Shown one piece after another: positions 9,235 to 19,542 of a stretch of 64,000 nt of DNA. Under the pieces are notes generated by a model. It did not search any database. It was given only the letters and a program-made list of their open reading frames with translations, and was not told where the DNA came from. The first letter of the stretch is position 1. The number at the start of each line of letters is the position of its first letter. Source of the stretch: DAIDKA01 sp036498905 (GTDB taxonomy: Bacteria; Pseudomonadota; Gammaproteobacteria; Steroidobacterales; Steroidobacteraceae); NCBI GenBank assembly GCA_036498905.1, contig DASYER010000043.1:39253-103252 (forward strand), given 5' to 3'. Made by a program: the position numbers and the translations under genes.

Positions 9235-9690
9235 TTATTCGATGACGAACAGGGGCTGGCCGAACTCGACGGGATCACCGTTCTGCGCCATCACGGAGGT
9301 GACCCTGCCGCCCTTGTCGGCTTCGATCTGGTTCATCATCTTCATGGCCTCGATGATACAAAGCACCTGGCCGGCCTTGACCTCATCCCCGATGTCGACG
9401 AAGGCCTTGGCGCCGGGCGTGGCCGCGGCATAAAACGTACCGACCATCGGCGCGGTCACGACGTGTTCGTTGGCTCGTGGCTTGACGGCCACGTCGGCAG
9501 GGGCCGCGACCGCAGGCGCCGGGAGCGCCGCCGGGGCGGCCATCATGACCGGGGCGGGGGCGTGCGTTGCGTAGGCGCCGGTGGGCATACGACTGATACG
9601 GACCGCTTCCTCGCCTTCCTTGATCTCAATTTCCGCGATTCCGGATTCCTCCAGAAGCTCGATCAGCTTCTTGACCTTACGAATGTCCAT
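9235..9690 (-). CDS. accB: Biotin carboxyl carrier protein of acetyl-CoA carboxylase
   Basis: Carries biotin between the carboxylase (AccC) and the carboxyltransferase. It has 151 residues: an N-terminal helical part (MDIRKVKKLIELLEESGIAE), an Ala/Pro-rich linker (about residues 45-72), then the biotinyl domain from about residue 76. The biotinylated Lys is in EAMKMMNQIEAD, where the usual third residue after Lys is kept. It starts the accBC pair and lies 43 bases downstream of aroQ. Confidence 0.98.
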   Translation of the reverse strand: MDIRKVKKLIELLEESGIAEIEIKEGEEAVRISRMPTGAYATHAPAPVMMAAPAALPAPAVAAPADVAVKPRANEHVVTAPMVGTFYAAATPGAKAFVDIGDEVKAGQVLCIIEAMKMMNQIEADKGGRVTSVMAQNGDPVEFGQPLFVIE

Positions 9691-9732
9691 GGCGGGTGCT
9701 CCCCTGAAAGTCTTGTGTTCTGGTTGTCCGGG

Positions 9733-10191
9733 TTACGGGTGGCTGGCCGAGTTGCGCGCCAGCAGCGCGGCGACGGCGCGGACAGCAAGCTCATAGCCAA
9801 AGGCACCTAGCCCGACTATCGATCCAACGGCAATGTCCGAAAAATAGGATTGGCGGCGGAAGGCCTCGCGGGCGTGGACGTTGCTCAGGTGCACTTCCAG
9901 GAAGGGAAGACGCACCGCCGCGATGGCATCACGCAGTGCAACACTGGTGTGCGTGAAGGCACCGGGGTTGAGGATCAGGAAGTCGGTCGATTCCCGACCC
10001 GCCTGATGGATCCTGCCGATCAGCTCATGCTCGGCATTGCTCTGGAAGGCCGTGAGTTCATGCCCGCACTCCCTGGCGACTTGCGCCGCCCGGGATTCGA
10101 TGTCACCGAGGGTATCGGCACCATAGATTTGCGGCTCCCGGGTACCCAGGAGGTTGAGGTTCGGGCCGTTGACCAGGAGTATTCGCGCCAT
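9733..10191 (-). CDS. aroQ: Type II 3-dehydroquinate dehydratase
   Basis: The third step of the shikimate pathway. It has 152 residues from the ATG at 10191, the size of the dodecameric type II enzyme. Signatures are ILLVNGPNLNLLGTREPQIYG (flexible active-site loop with the catalytic Arg and Tyr), FQSNAEHELIGRIHQA, ILNPGAFTHTSVALRDA and EVHLSNVHAREAFRRQSYF. It sits immediately upstream of accB, as in many gammaproteobacteria. The TlpA-like gene lies 95 bases further upstream on the same strand. Confidence 0.98.
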   Translation of the reverse strand: MARILLVNGPNLNLLGTREPQIYGADTLGDIESRAAQVARECGHELTAFQSNAEHELIGRIHQAGRESTDFLILNPGAFTHTSVALRDAIAAVRLPFLEVHLSNVHAREAFRRQSYFSDIAVGSIVGLGAFGYELAVRAVAALLARNSASHP

Positions 10192-10286
10192 AGGGCAGTC
10201 GGACCTTCGTCCTCTCAACCAAAGCGCGGCGAATTTACCCTAAGTTGCGGGCGTTTGGGTACCTTTAGCGGTAAATTTGCGTGAGA

Positions 10287-11018
10287 TCACGACTTTCCGC
10301 CGCCGCTGGCGGAGGGGCCGGAAGGCTGTTGCGCGCGCGCAATTGCCAGGCTGCGCAGGCCCGCGGAGACCCCGCTGCGGGCGGCGGCGAGGCCCAGTTT
10401 GCCGGCATCCACCGCCGTGACTTTCTCGAGCACCAGCTGGGCCTCATCGGCATGTAGTTCGCCGACTTTGACGGCGACGATGTCGCCCTGGGAGTCGGCG
10501 AATACCGTAAATGGAAACGCGGTCTGCATCCCCAGGGCGTTCACGGCCGCCAGGCCGTCCTTCTCTCCCATCAGCAGCGGATAGGTGATGCCTTTGGCGG
10601 CGGCGTACCGGAGCACGTCCTTCTGGAAGTCCACGGCCACCCCGACGATCTGAACCTCCTTGCCGTATTGCTGATGCAGGCCCTTCAGCAAGGGGATCTC
10701 GCGCCGGCACGGTTCACACCAGGTTGCCCAGAAGTTGAGTACCAAAGGATGCCCGCGGTATTCGGTCAGGTAGTGCATTTTGCCGTTGCTGTCGGGCAAC
10801 GCAATCGTCTCAGGCAGGGTCAGCGCCGGGGCGCTACCCAGGCTCGTCGTCGGCGCGGAAGCTGGGGCCGAGCTTAAGGCCGCACTCGACGGCGGCGCAC
10901 TGTCCGGGCGCAGGGGCAGCGGATGGCTGTTGAACACCGCGTGATAGATCAGGAAGCCGGCGGGTCCGGCTGCCGCCACCAGAACGAAGGCCAGCACGGC
11001 GCGCGCAACGGGGGTCAT
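10287..11018 (-). CDS. TlpA-like membrane-anchored thioredoxin
   Basis: A 243-residue periplasmic thiol-disulfide protein tethered by an N-terminal membrane segment (about residues 7-27). A Ser/Ala/Pro linker leads to a thioredoxin/AhpC-TSA fold (about residues 75-210). The active site is NFWATWCEPCRREIPLL (CxxC). The cis-Pro region is FPFTVFADSQGD. An Ala/Ser/Gly-rich C-tail follows. Its start overlaps the stop of dsbD by 4 bases, so it is co-translated with DsbD, its probable electron donor. This fits a reductive periplasmic role such as cytochrome c maturation or disulfide repair; the exact substrate is not shown by the sequence. Confidence 0.88.
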   Translation of the reverse strand: MTPVARAVLAFVLVAAAGPAGFLIYHAVFNSHPLPLRPDSAPPSSAALSSAPASAPTTSLGSAPALTLPETIALPDSNGKMHYLTEYRGHPLVLNFWATWCEPCRREIPLLKGLHQQYGKEVQIVGVAVDFQKDVLRYAAAKGITYPLLMGEKDGLAAVNALGMQTAFPFTVFADSQGDIVAVKVGELHADEAQLVLEKVTAVDAGKLGLAAARSGVSAGLRSLAIARAQQPSGPSASGGGKS

Positions 11019-13342
11019 GAGGTCGCCGCCCGCGTGCTGTCGACGGCCTTGGCGCTGAGCGCGGCGAAATCCGCGGCCTTCATGAAGCCCACCACCCGAT
11101 AGGGGGCGCGTTCATGTCCGTCGACCCCATAGAAGGCAATCGTCGGCGGACCGTAAATCCCGAATCGCTTGAGCAGGGCCTGATCATCGGTATCGTTGGC
11201 GGTGACGTTGGCGCGCAGCCTCACCACATTCTTCAGTGTCGCGCGCACCGCCGGATCCGTGAAGGTGTACTTCTCCATTTCCTTGCACGATACGCACCAG
11301 TCGGCATAAAAATCCAGCATGACGGGCTGTCCGTTGGCATGGGCCTGCGCCACCGCGCGATCCAGATCGCTGGTGGACTTGATGGTGCGGAAGGTCAGCT
11401 CGGCGTGCTGGCCGGCGAGCAGCGGAAGCGGTGCCAGCGGATCCGTGCCACCCAGGCGCGAGCCGACGACGAGCACCACGGCATAGACCGCGGCCGCCGC
11501 AGCGACCGTGCGCACCAGTTGCGGCATCTGACGGATATGCCGGGCACCACGCCATAGCACCCCGGCAGCAACCGCCGCCGGAACCGCCCACAGCAGCAGC
11601 ACCAGGGCGGGAGGTGTGATACGTGCCAGCATCCATGCGGCGACGCAGAGCATCATCACGCCGAACAGATGCTTGATGGTGTCCATCCACGCGCCGGCCT
11701 TGGGAAGCAGTTTGCCCTGGGATGCGCCCACGACCAGCAGTGGCGCGCCCATCCCCAGGCTCAGCGCAAACAACGCCGCGGCCCCGCGCATCATGTTGCC
11801 GCTCTGGCCGATTACGACGAATGTGGCCACCAGCGGTGCGGCGACGCAGGTGGTGACGATGAGCGCCGACAGGGCGCCCATGATCGCCACGCCGCCAAAC
11901 GTGCCGGCAGTCTGGCGGCTGCTGGCCTGCGACAGCCGCGTCTGAATGGCGGCCGGCATCTGCAGCGTGTACACGCCAAACATGGAAAGGGACAGCACCA
12001 CGAATAACGCGGCGAACAGCACGATGACCCAGGTCTGTTGAAACAGCGCCTGCACATGACTGCCCGCGGCCGCGACGGCGATTCCCGCCAAAGTGTAGGT
12101 ACAAGCCATGCCGAGCACGTAGCTCAAGGACAGCGCAAACGCGCGCGAGGTGGTGACGTTGCCGTGGCCGGCAATGATTCCGGACAGGATCGGAACCATG
12201 GGCAGCACACAGGGCGTGAAGGCCAGCAGCAGCCCGGAGCCGAAGAACGTGGCGATGACCACCAGGAGATTGCCGTTGCGGATCAGGGCCGCCAGCCGGT
12301 CCTGAGCCGAAACAAAGGCGCCGCCACCGGCTGCCGGGGCCGGCGCCGCGGCGATGGAACCAATATTGCCGCCGCCGGGTGGCAGTGAGACCTTGATGGT
12401 GCGGGTGATCGGTACGTAGCACAGACCCGCATTGGCGCAGCCCTGGTAGGTCACATCCACCGCGAGGTTGAAATTGTCGGTGCCGCCGGGCCGGGCCACC
12501 GGCAGCGTTGCGCTCAATGCATGGTGATAGACCTGCTGGGTGCCGAAATACTCATCCGTGTGGGGTTCACCTTCAGGCATCGCCAGGGCGCCCAACTGCA
12601 CCGGACTGTCGCTCTTGGCATGAATGCGGCTGCGGTACAGGTAGTAGCCATCCGCGATCTGCCAGTTGATGCGGACGCTGTCCGGGCCAGCCGCGCTGGC
12701 CGAGATCTTGAAGGCCTGGTCCGGATCCAGGAACTTGGGTTGATCGGTGGGCGCAGCGCCCGCGGTCGCTGCCGCGACCACGGGCGGCAGCATGACGGCG
12801 AGGGTTTTGGTGACGGGCGGATAACAGAACCCGCTTGCGCAGCCCTGGTAGGTCACATCAATGGCAGCCGTCTGCGCGCCGGCGCCGGCGGTCCGCGTGA
12901 CCGGCAGGGTGGCGCTCAGGGCATGCTGATAGATCTGCTGTGTGCCTTGGAATTCGTCATGATGATTTTCGCCCTGCGGCAGCAGCAGAGCGCCGGTCTG
13001 CAGCGGTCCTTGCGTATGGACCTTGATGCGATTGCGGTACAGATAGCAGCCCTCTGCGATCTGCCAGTCGATGCGAACGCTGTCGGGGCCGGTGGCTGTG
13101 GCGCTGACCTGGAAGGCCTGTTCGGGGCGGATCGGCGGCGGGGTAGTGCAATCACGGATCGCACCCAGCACCGCGCTGATGGCGCCCGGGGTGAGCTGCT
13201 GGGAAGCGGGCGCGGAGCGCGTGATGGCCTGCGCGGCGGAGTTCTGCGCCACAACCAGTGCGGGCATGGATGCCAGCGCCGGTATCAGCACCAGTACGCG
13301 CAGGATCCGGGAGCGGCTGAAGGTGAGGGCTGTGAAAATCAT
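11015..13342 (-). CDS. dsbD: Thiol:disulfide interchange protein DsbD with duplicated N-terminal domain
   Basis: Moves electrons from cytoplasmic thioredoxin to periplasmic thiol proteins. It has 775 residues, about 200 more than E. coli DsbD. The excess is a second copy of the N-terminal DsbD-alpha domain: copy 1 at about residues 72-187 with cysteines in GCASGFCYPP, and copy 2 at about residues 205-323 with GCANAGLCYVP. The eight-helix membrane domain carries FTPCVLPMVPI and TTCVAAPLVA, and the C-terminal thioredoxin domain has YADWCVSCKEME. The start is ATG 13342, just before a signal-like segment; GTG 13366 is an alternative. The neighbours are cutA upstream and tlpA-like downstream. Confidence 0.95.
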   Translation of the reverse strand: MIFTALTFSRSRILRVLVLIPALASMPALVVAQNSAAQAITRSAPASQQLTPGAISAVLGAIRDCTTPPPIRPEQAFQVSATATGPDSVRIDWQIAEGCYLYRNRIKVHTQGPLQTGALLLPQGENHHDEFQGTQQIYQHALSATLPVTRTAGAGAQTAAIDVTYQGCASGFCYPPVTKTLAVMLPPVVAAATAGAAPTDQPKFLDPDQAFKISASAAGPDSVRINWQIADGYYLYRSRIHAKSDSPVQLGALAMPEGEPHTDEYFGTQQVYHHALSATLPVARPGGTDNFNLAVDVTYQGCANAGLCYVPITRTIKVSLPPGGGNIGSIAAAPAPAAGGGAFVSAQDRLAALIRNGNLLVVIATFFGSGLLLAFTPCVLPMVPILSGIIAGHGNVTTSRAFALSLSYVLGMACTYTLAGIAVAAAGSHVQALFQQTWVIVLFAALFVVLSLSMFGVYTLQMPAAIQTRLSQASSRQTAGTFGGVAIMGALSALIVTTCVAAPLVATFVVIGQSGNMMRGAAALFALSLGMGAPLLVVGASQGKLLPKAGAWMDTIKHLFGVMMLCVAAWMLARITPPALVLLLWAVPAAVAAGVLWRGARHIRQMPQLVRTVAAAAAVYAVVLVVGSRLGGTDPLAPLPLLAGQHAELTFRTIKSTSDLDRAVAQAHANGQPVMLDFYADWCVSCKEMEKYTFTDPAVRATLKNVVRLRANVTANDTDDQALLKRFGIYGPPTIAFYGVDGHERAPYRVVGFMKAADFAALSAKAVDSTRAATS
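12375..13128 (-). repeat. Tandem in-frame duplication encoding two DsbD-alpha domains
   Basis: Two consecutive blocks of about 345-355 bases inside dsbD (approximately 12783-13128 and 12375-12729) encode clearly related domains. Shared segments include PDQAF/PEQAF, GPDSVRI-WQIA, YLYR-RI, GTQQ-YHHALSATLPV and DVTYQGCA. The first copy lost one residue between its two cysteines (C-x4-C) compared with the canonical C-x5-C of the second. Boundaries are by eye. Confidence 0.9.
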
Positions 13343-13369
13343 GTTCGGTGCACGCTCGATAGGCACAGT

Positions 13370-13762
13370 TTAGACGGAGTCTGCCGTGTTCGCGTCCGTT
13401 GCCGCCACAAGCCAGGCCAGATACTGGCTCGATCCGGCCACGACAGGAACGGCAATAATCTCTGGTATTTCATATGGATGAAGTGCCTTGAGCCTCATTT
13501 CCAGAGCCTCATAGCGGGTCGGGGTGGTCTTGATCATGAGCAATTGCTCGAATCCCTCGCAAACCCGACCCTGCCACTGATATATGGACGCGACCCCGGC
13601 CAATCGGTTCACACAGGCTGCCAGACCCTCCTTGACCAATACCCGAGCAATATCAATGGCTACCGACTCATCAGGACAGCTGCACAGCACCAGGATGGCA
13701 GGGTGATCGGCGCCGGATTGTGAGTTCAGGAAAATACCCTCTGAGGTCCGGCACAGGTTCAA
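13370..13762 (-). CDS. cutA: CutA family divalent-cation tolerance protein
   Basis: A small trimeric protein of the CutA1 family, historically linked to copper tolerance; its precise role is unsettled. It has 130 residues. Family segments are ILVLCSCPDESVAIDIARVLV, LAACVNRL, SIYQWQGRV, MIKTTPTRYEAL and the highly conserved LHPYEIPEIIAVPV. The start is uncertain: the first 20 residues precede the family core and a later start is possible. It lies 27 bases upstream of the dsbD ATG on the same strand and is divergent from groES, with the CIRCE element between them. Confidence 0.92.
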   Translation of the reverse strand: MNLCRTSEGIFLNSQSGADHPAILVLCSCPDESVAIDIARVLVKEGLAACVNRLAGVASIYQWQGRVCEGFEQLLMIKTTPTRYEALEMRLKALHPYEIPEIIAVPVVAGSSQYLAWLVAATDANTADSV

Positions 13763-13804
13763 AACCTCATCGCCGACTTGAATTCTAGCTGGCCGCCCCT
13801 ATCA

Positions 13805-13831
13805 TTAGCAGCCGACAGGGTAGAGTGCTAA
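13805..13831. promoter_or_regulatory. CIRCE element (HrcA operator) upstream of groESL
   Basis: The right arm GAGTGCTAA matches the CIRCE consensus 9/9. The left arm TTAGCAGCC matches TTAGCACTC 7/9, and the spacer is exactly 9 bases. It stands 61 bases before the groES ATG. HrcA bound to CIRCE represses groESL until heat shock. It is possible that sigma-32 also acts here; I could not pick out a convincing heat-shock promoter. Confidence 0.85.
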
Positions 13832-13891
13832 CACCTGCCCGGCTCAATTTCCATCCCTTTAAGTCAAATAGCTTCCTAAGGAGCGATATCC

Positions 13892-14185
13892 ATGAAGATC
13901 CGTCCTCTTCATGACCGCGTCATCATTAAACGTCTCGAAGAAGAACGTACTTCTCCGGGCGGAATCGTGATCCCTGATTCTGCGGCTGAAAAGCCGGTTC
14001 AGGGAAAAGTATTGGCGGTCGGCAAAGGCAAGATTCTTGAAGACGGAACCGTCCGTCCCCTCGACGTGAAGGTCGGCGACAAGATCCTGTTCGGCAAGTA
14101 CAGCGGAACAGAGGTCAGGGTCGACGGCGAAGACGTCGTAGTAATGAGAGAGGACGACCTGATGGCCGTCTTCGAAGCCAAGTAA
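13892..14185 (+). CDS. groES: Co-chaperonin GroES
   Basis: The lid of the GroEL folding chamber. It has 97 residues, the standard length: MKIRPLHDRVIIKRLEEE at the start, the mobile loop ERTSPGGIVIPDSA that binds GroEL (about residues 18-32), and the end DDLMAVFEAK. A strong AAGGAG stands 8 bases before the ATG. The groEL gene follows 47 bases later; a CIRCE operator lies upstream. Confidence 0.99.
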   Translation: MKIRPLHDRVIIKRLEEERTSPGGIVIPDSAAEKPVQGKVLAVGKGKILEDGTVRPLDVKVGDKILFGKYSGTEVRVDGEDVVVMREDDLMAVFEAK

Positions 14186-14232
14186 GACCCACCGTCTGCT
14201 TACGGCTCACCTCCCAATGAGGAATTAAGATC

Positions 14233-15876
<1,644 letters not shown>

Positions 15877-15904
15877 ATGTCTTAATGAGATAGGGCATAG
15901 GGAA

Positions 15905-15960
15905 TCCGTAATATACGGACCATATGCTGACAGAATGGACGGGTCGCGGCGCAAGCCGCG
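15905..15960. other. Hairpin-rich groEL trailer
   Basis: Two compact inverted repeats lie between the groEL stop and the terminator. One is TCCGTA-ATA-TACGGA (15905-15919). The other is CGCGGC-GCAA-GCCGCG (15945-15960), with a GCAA tetraloop and flanking ACGG/CCGT that could extend the stem. They may stabilise the mRNA end or be a copy of an intergenic repeat; the window holds no second copy that I noticed. Confidence 0.5.
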
Positions 15961-16010
15961 GCTCATCCGTAAAGACGCGGAACAAGACCCCCCATTTCCG
16001 CGCAATATTC

Positions 16011-16037
16011 AAACCCCGCTTCGGCGGGGTTTTTTTT
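16011..16037 (+). terminator. Intrinsic terminator of groESL
   Basis: AAACCCCGC-TTCG-GCGGGGTTT stem with a UUCG-type tetraloop, followed by an eight-T run (16030-16037). It is a textbook rho-independent terminator about 135 bases after the groEL stop and just before glnE. Confidence 0.95.
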
Positions 16038-16075
16038 GACCCATCAATCATCCACGGCTTATTGTGCGCGCCGCC

Positions 16076-18913
16076 ATGACCAATCCAATGATTACGGTGC
16101 CGGCAGCCGCCACCGCGGAGGTGCGCGAGTCGGCGCACCGGGTGGCTGCGGCCAGCGCCTTCGTGACCGAGGCCTGCGAGCGCAATCCGCAGCTGCTGGA
16201 TTCTATGGTGGCCACCGGGGACCTCGAGATACCCGCCCCGGCCGAAGCAGTCGCCTTTTTTGCGGCGCGCGCCCCGGCCTGGCCGGCCGGCAGCGAACCT
16301 GATGAAGCGGGCGTGATGGCGGCGCTGCGCACCTGGCGCATCCGCGAAATGGTGCGCATTGCATGGCGTGACCTGGCCGGCTTTGCCGGTATCGGCGCGA
16401 CACTGCTGGAACAGTCGGCATTCGCCGAATGCGCAATCGACCAGGCGCATCGGCACGCCAGCCGAATTCTCACGCAGCGTCACGGAGTGCCGCGTTCTGC
16501 CGCGGGAATCGCGCAGGAACTCGTGGTCGTGGGCATGGGAAAGCTCGGCGGTGGCGAACTGAATTTCTCCTCCGATATCGACCTGGTGTTCCTGTTCCCC
16601 GAACACGGCGAGACCGATGGCGCACGGCCGCTGGCCAACGAGGACTTCTTCACGCGCCTGGGGCAGCTGCTGATTCGGCTGCTGGAGGTGCGCACGCCCG
16701 AGGGCTACCTGTTCCGGGTGGATATGCGGCTGCGACCGTTCGGTGACAGCGGCGCGTTGGTCGCCAGCTTCGCGGCCTTCGAGGACTACCTGCAGGGACA
16801 GGGCCGGGACTGGGAGCGTTACGCCTGGGTGAAGGCGCGGCCCATGACGGCGCAGGCCGACTACGCGCGCATCTATGAAAGCGCGGTGCGACCGTTCGTC
16901 TATCGGCGCTATCTCGACTACGGCGTGTTCGAGAGCCTGCGCGAGATGAAGTCGATGATCGAGCGGGAGGTCGAACGGCGCGAGCTGGCCGACAATGTGA
17001 AGCTGGGGCCGGGTGGCATCCGTGAAATTGAATTCCTGGCGCAGTCGCTGCAGCTGATTCGCGGCGGGCGCGAGCCGTGGCTGCGCACCCAGTCGCTGTT
17101 CAAGGTGCTGCCGCTGCTGGATCGTAGCCGTCTGCTGCCGTCCGGCGCGGCCGATGAATTGCGGGCCGCCTACGACTTCCTGCGCATGATCGAGAATCGG
17201 CTGCAGGAGCGCGCCGACGAACAGACCCATGTGCTGCCGAGGACCCCGGCAGCGCAGGCCGATCTCGCCGCGGCGATGGCGTTACCCGACTGGCAGGCAT
17301 TGCTGGCGGCACTCGATGCGCATCGCGATCGTGTCAGCCGTCACTTTCGGTCGGTGGTATTCGGTGCGGCGGTGGCCGCCGCTGCCGGCGGCGTCGTCAT
17401 AGACCTGCAGTCCCCGGAAGGTGCGCCCGATGACTTGCGCACGCTCACGGCGAGGCTGATGCAGATTGGCTGGCCGGTCGATCCGTTGTCGGCGGCGCAG
17501 CGTCTCGAACAGCTGCGCGGTGCCTCGTTCGTGCGTCGGCTGGATGTGGCCGGGCGCCGGCGGCTGCAGGCGCTGTTGCCGCAGTTGCTGGCCCTGATCG
17601 CCGGCGTCGCTGACCCTGATGCGACCCTCGAGCGGGTGCTGAAAATCATCGAAGCGATCGGCAAGCGCTCCGCGTACTACGCGTTGCTGAATGAACGTGC
17701 CGATGCGCGCGCACGACTGATTGAGATCTGCGGCTATGGCGCCTTTCTGGTGCGACAGATCGCCGACAATCCGCTGCTGCTGGATGAACTCATCGATGCG
17801 CGTTTGTTCGAGGCGACACCGGGCCGCGCGGAGCTCACGCAGGAACTGGATCTGGAAGTAGACCCGCTGCAGGAAGAGGATCCCGAACGGCAGGTCGAGG
17901 CGTTGCGGCACTTCCAGCAGGCCGCGGTGTTCCGCGTCGCGGTCGCGGACCTGTCCGGAAGGCTGGCGCTGATGCGCGTGAGCGATCAGCTTACCGATAT
18001 CGCCGAACTCATCCTCGAGCGTGTCGTCGAGCTTTCAATGCGGCAGATCTGCGCGCTGTGGGGCGTGCCGATGTGCGGCGAGGGGCCGCAGCGGCGCCCG
18101 GTCGCGATCTGCGTCATCGGTTACGGCAAGCTCGGCGGCCGCGAGCTCGGTTACGGTTCGGACCTGGATGTCGTCTTCCTGCACGACTCGGCCGGGGAGC
18201 GTCAGGAGACCGATCGGGCGCCGGGCACCGGCAAGAGCATCGACAACCAGGTGTTCTTCCTGCGACTGGCCCAGCGCATGGTGCATCTGCTGACCATGCA
18301 CTCGGCTGCCGGGCGGCTGTACGAAGTGGATGTACGGTTGCGGCCGAGCGGCAAGGGAGGGCTGCTGGTCACCAGCCTCGCGGCGTTCACCGAGTATCAG
18401 CAACGCGAGGCGTGGACCTGGGAGCACCAGGCGCTGCTGCATGCGCGCGCCGTGGCGGGGGACGCGGATCTGCGTGCCCGCTTCGAGGCGGTGCGCGTGG
18501 AGGTGCTGCGGCACAACGTGCGACGCGAAAGCCTGCGCGCCGATGTCCGCCGGATGCGCGAACGCATGCGCCGCGAACTCTCACGCGCCGGTTTGGACCA
18601 GTTCGACATCAAACAGGATGCGGGCGGCGTGGCCGACATCGAATTCCTGGCGCAGTACTGGGCGCTGGCCTGGGCGCTGCGCTATCCGCCGCTGGTCATG
18701 TTCTCGGACACGATCCGCCAGCTCGAGTCGGTGGCCTCCGCGGACCTGGTGCCGCAGGCCAGCGTCGATATCCTGACGGCGGCCTACCGTGCCTATCGGG
18801 AGCGCACCCACCGTATGTCGCTCGAAGGGGGTGCGAATGTGGTCCCGGCGGAGCAGTTCGCCGCCGAGCGCGCCGCCGTAACGACCATCTGGCAGTCTGC
18901 CATGGTGGACTGA
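16076..18913 (+). CDS. glnE: Bifunctional glutamine synthetase adenylyltransferase/deadenylase
   Basis: Adds and removes AMP on glutamine synthetase in response to PII, tuning nitrogen assimilation. It has 945 residues from the ATG at 16076; GTG 16064 and ATG 16088 are alternatives, and no clear ribosome site decides. There are two nucleotidyltransferase domains. The N-terminal deadenylase has GMGKLGGGELNFSSDIDLVF (about residue 155) and the C-terminal adenylylase has GYGKLGGRELGYGSDLDVVF (about residue 688). Both GS-x10-D-x-D metal motifs are intact. It stands alone after the groEL terminator and is followed by the zinc protein gene 33 bases later. Confidence 0.97.
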   Translation: MTNPMITVPAAATAEVRESAHRVAAASAFVTEACERNPQLLDSMVATGDLEIPAPAEAVAFFAARAPAWPAGSEPDEAGVMAALRTWRIREMVRIAWRDLAGFAGIGATLLEQSAFAECAIDQAHRHASRILTQRHGVPRSAAGIAQELVVVGMGKLGGGELNFSSDIDLVFLFPEHGETDGARPLANEDFFTRLGQLLIRLLEVRTPEGYLFRVDMRLRPFGDSGALVASFAAFEDYLQGQGRDWERYAWVKARPMTAQADYARIYESAVRPFVYRRYLDYGVFESLREMKSMIEREVERRELADNVKLGPGGIREIEFLAQSLQLIRGGREPWLRTQSLFKVLPLLDRSRLLPSGAADELRAAYDFLRMIENRLQERADEQTHVLPRTPAAQADLAAAMALPDWQALLAALDAHRDRVSRHFRSVVFGAAVAAAAGGVVIDLQSPEGAPDDLRTLTARLMQIGWPVDPLSAAQRLEQLRGASFVRRLDVAGRRRLQALLPQLLALIAGVADPDATLERVLKIIEAIGKRSAYYALLNERADARARLIEICGYGAFLVRQIADNPLLLDELIDARLFEATPGRAELTQELDLEVDPLQEEDPERQVEALRHFQQAAVFRVAVADLSGRLALMRVSDQLTDIAELILERVVELSMRQICALWGVPMCGEGPQRRPVAICVIGYGKLGGRELGYGSDLDVVFLHDSAGERQETDRAPGTGKSIDNQVFFLRLAQRMVHLLTMHSAAGRLYEVDVRLRPSGKGGLLVTSLAAFTEYQQREAWTWEHQALLHARAVAGDADLRARFEAVRVEVLRHNVRRESLRADVRRMRERMRRELSRAGLDQFDIKQDAGGVADIEFLAQYWALAWALRYPPLVMFSDTIRQLESVASADLVPQASVDILTAAYRAYRERTHRMSLEGGANVVPAEQFAAERAAVTTIWQSAMVD

Positions 18914-18946
18914 AGTCGCGCCGGATCGCGTATAATCCGCAACGTC

Positions 18947-19144
18947 ATGCCTGCCACGACCAAAGCCCTCATCCAGCCGAACGCGCAGAACCAGTACGAG
19001 GTTTCGGCGGCGGACCTGCCGCTGGCCTGTCCGATGCCGGAGATGTATCTGTGGAACTCGCACCCGCGGGTTTATCTTTCCATTGAGGCCACCGGCTGGG
19101 CCAAGTGTCCCTACTGCGGCGCCGAATACACGCTCAAGGGCTGA
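18947..19144 (+). CDS. Zinc-finger (CHCC type) protein, NDUFS6-like
   Basis: A 65-residue protein with the zf-CHCC pattern: Cys at residue 28 (LACPMPE), His in WNSHPRVYL, and CPYC near the end. This is the metal site of the NDUFS6/complex I 13-kDa subunit-like family, widespread as short orphan proteins in proteobacteria. All four presumed zinc ligands are present. It lies 33 bases after glnE on the same strand and converges with the DUF6165 gene. The role is not established; complex I-related or general zinc-binding functions are possible. Confidence 0.82.
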   Translation: MPATTKALIQPNAQNQYEVSAADLPLACPMPEMYLWNSHPRVYLSIEATGWAKCPYCGAEYTLKG

Positions 19145-19149
19145 GCGTT

Positions 19150-19542
19150 TCAGCCGTACGGCTGGTAAGACTTCTCCTCCACGATGCGTGACCCGAGCGC
19201 GACGTTGATACGCTTCTTGATGGCGGCACGCTCATCGTTGCGGTGGTACACCGCGCGCGCCAGTTCAATGAATTCCTGATCGAAGCTGCGCGCCGCCTCC
19301 TTGTCGCGGATCCGGTCCTCGATGACCCACAGCTGCTCGTTCACGGCCTGCAGGGCCGATTCATCCGCGGCCACACGCAATGTGGCGGCGCCGAGGCTCG
19401 CCCAGGTGTGCTGCAGCAGTTCGAGTTCGAGCCGGACATTGGCCACTTTGACGGCATCCTGCATGCGCTGGCTCTTGATGCGCAGGATGGTGATCTTGTC
19501 GAGGAGTTCACCCGGGGAAACGGGTACGTGCAGGTCGGTCAT
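19150..19542 (-). CDS. DUF6165-like small cytoplasmic protein
   Basis: A 130-residue, charged, mostly helical protein without signal or membrane segments. It begins VPVSPGELLDKITILRIKSQR, a start I associate with the DUF6165 family found beside LPS glycosyltransferase genes. Conserved-looking blocks are LWVIEDRIRDKE, FIELARAVYHRNDERA and the end VEEKSY. Its ATG overlaps the stop of the glycosyltransferase-9 gene by 4 bases, so the two are made together, suggesting a role linked to LPS core assembly. The biochemical function is unknown and the family name is from memory. Confidence 0.65.
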   Translation of the reverse strand: MTDLHVPVSPGELLDKITILRIKSQRMQDAVKVANVRLELELLQHTWASLGAATLRVAADESALQAVNEQLWVIEDRIRDKEAARSFDQEFIELARAVYHRNDERAAIKKRINVALGSRIVEEKSYQPYG

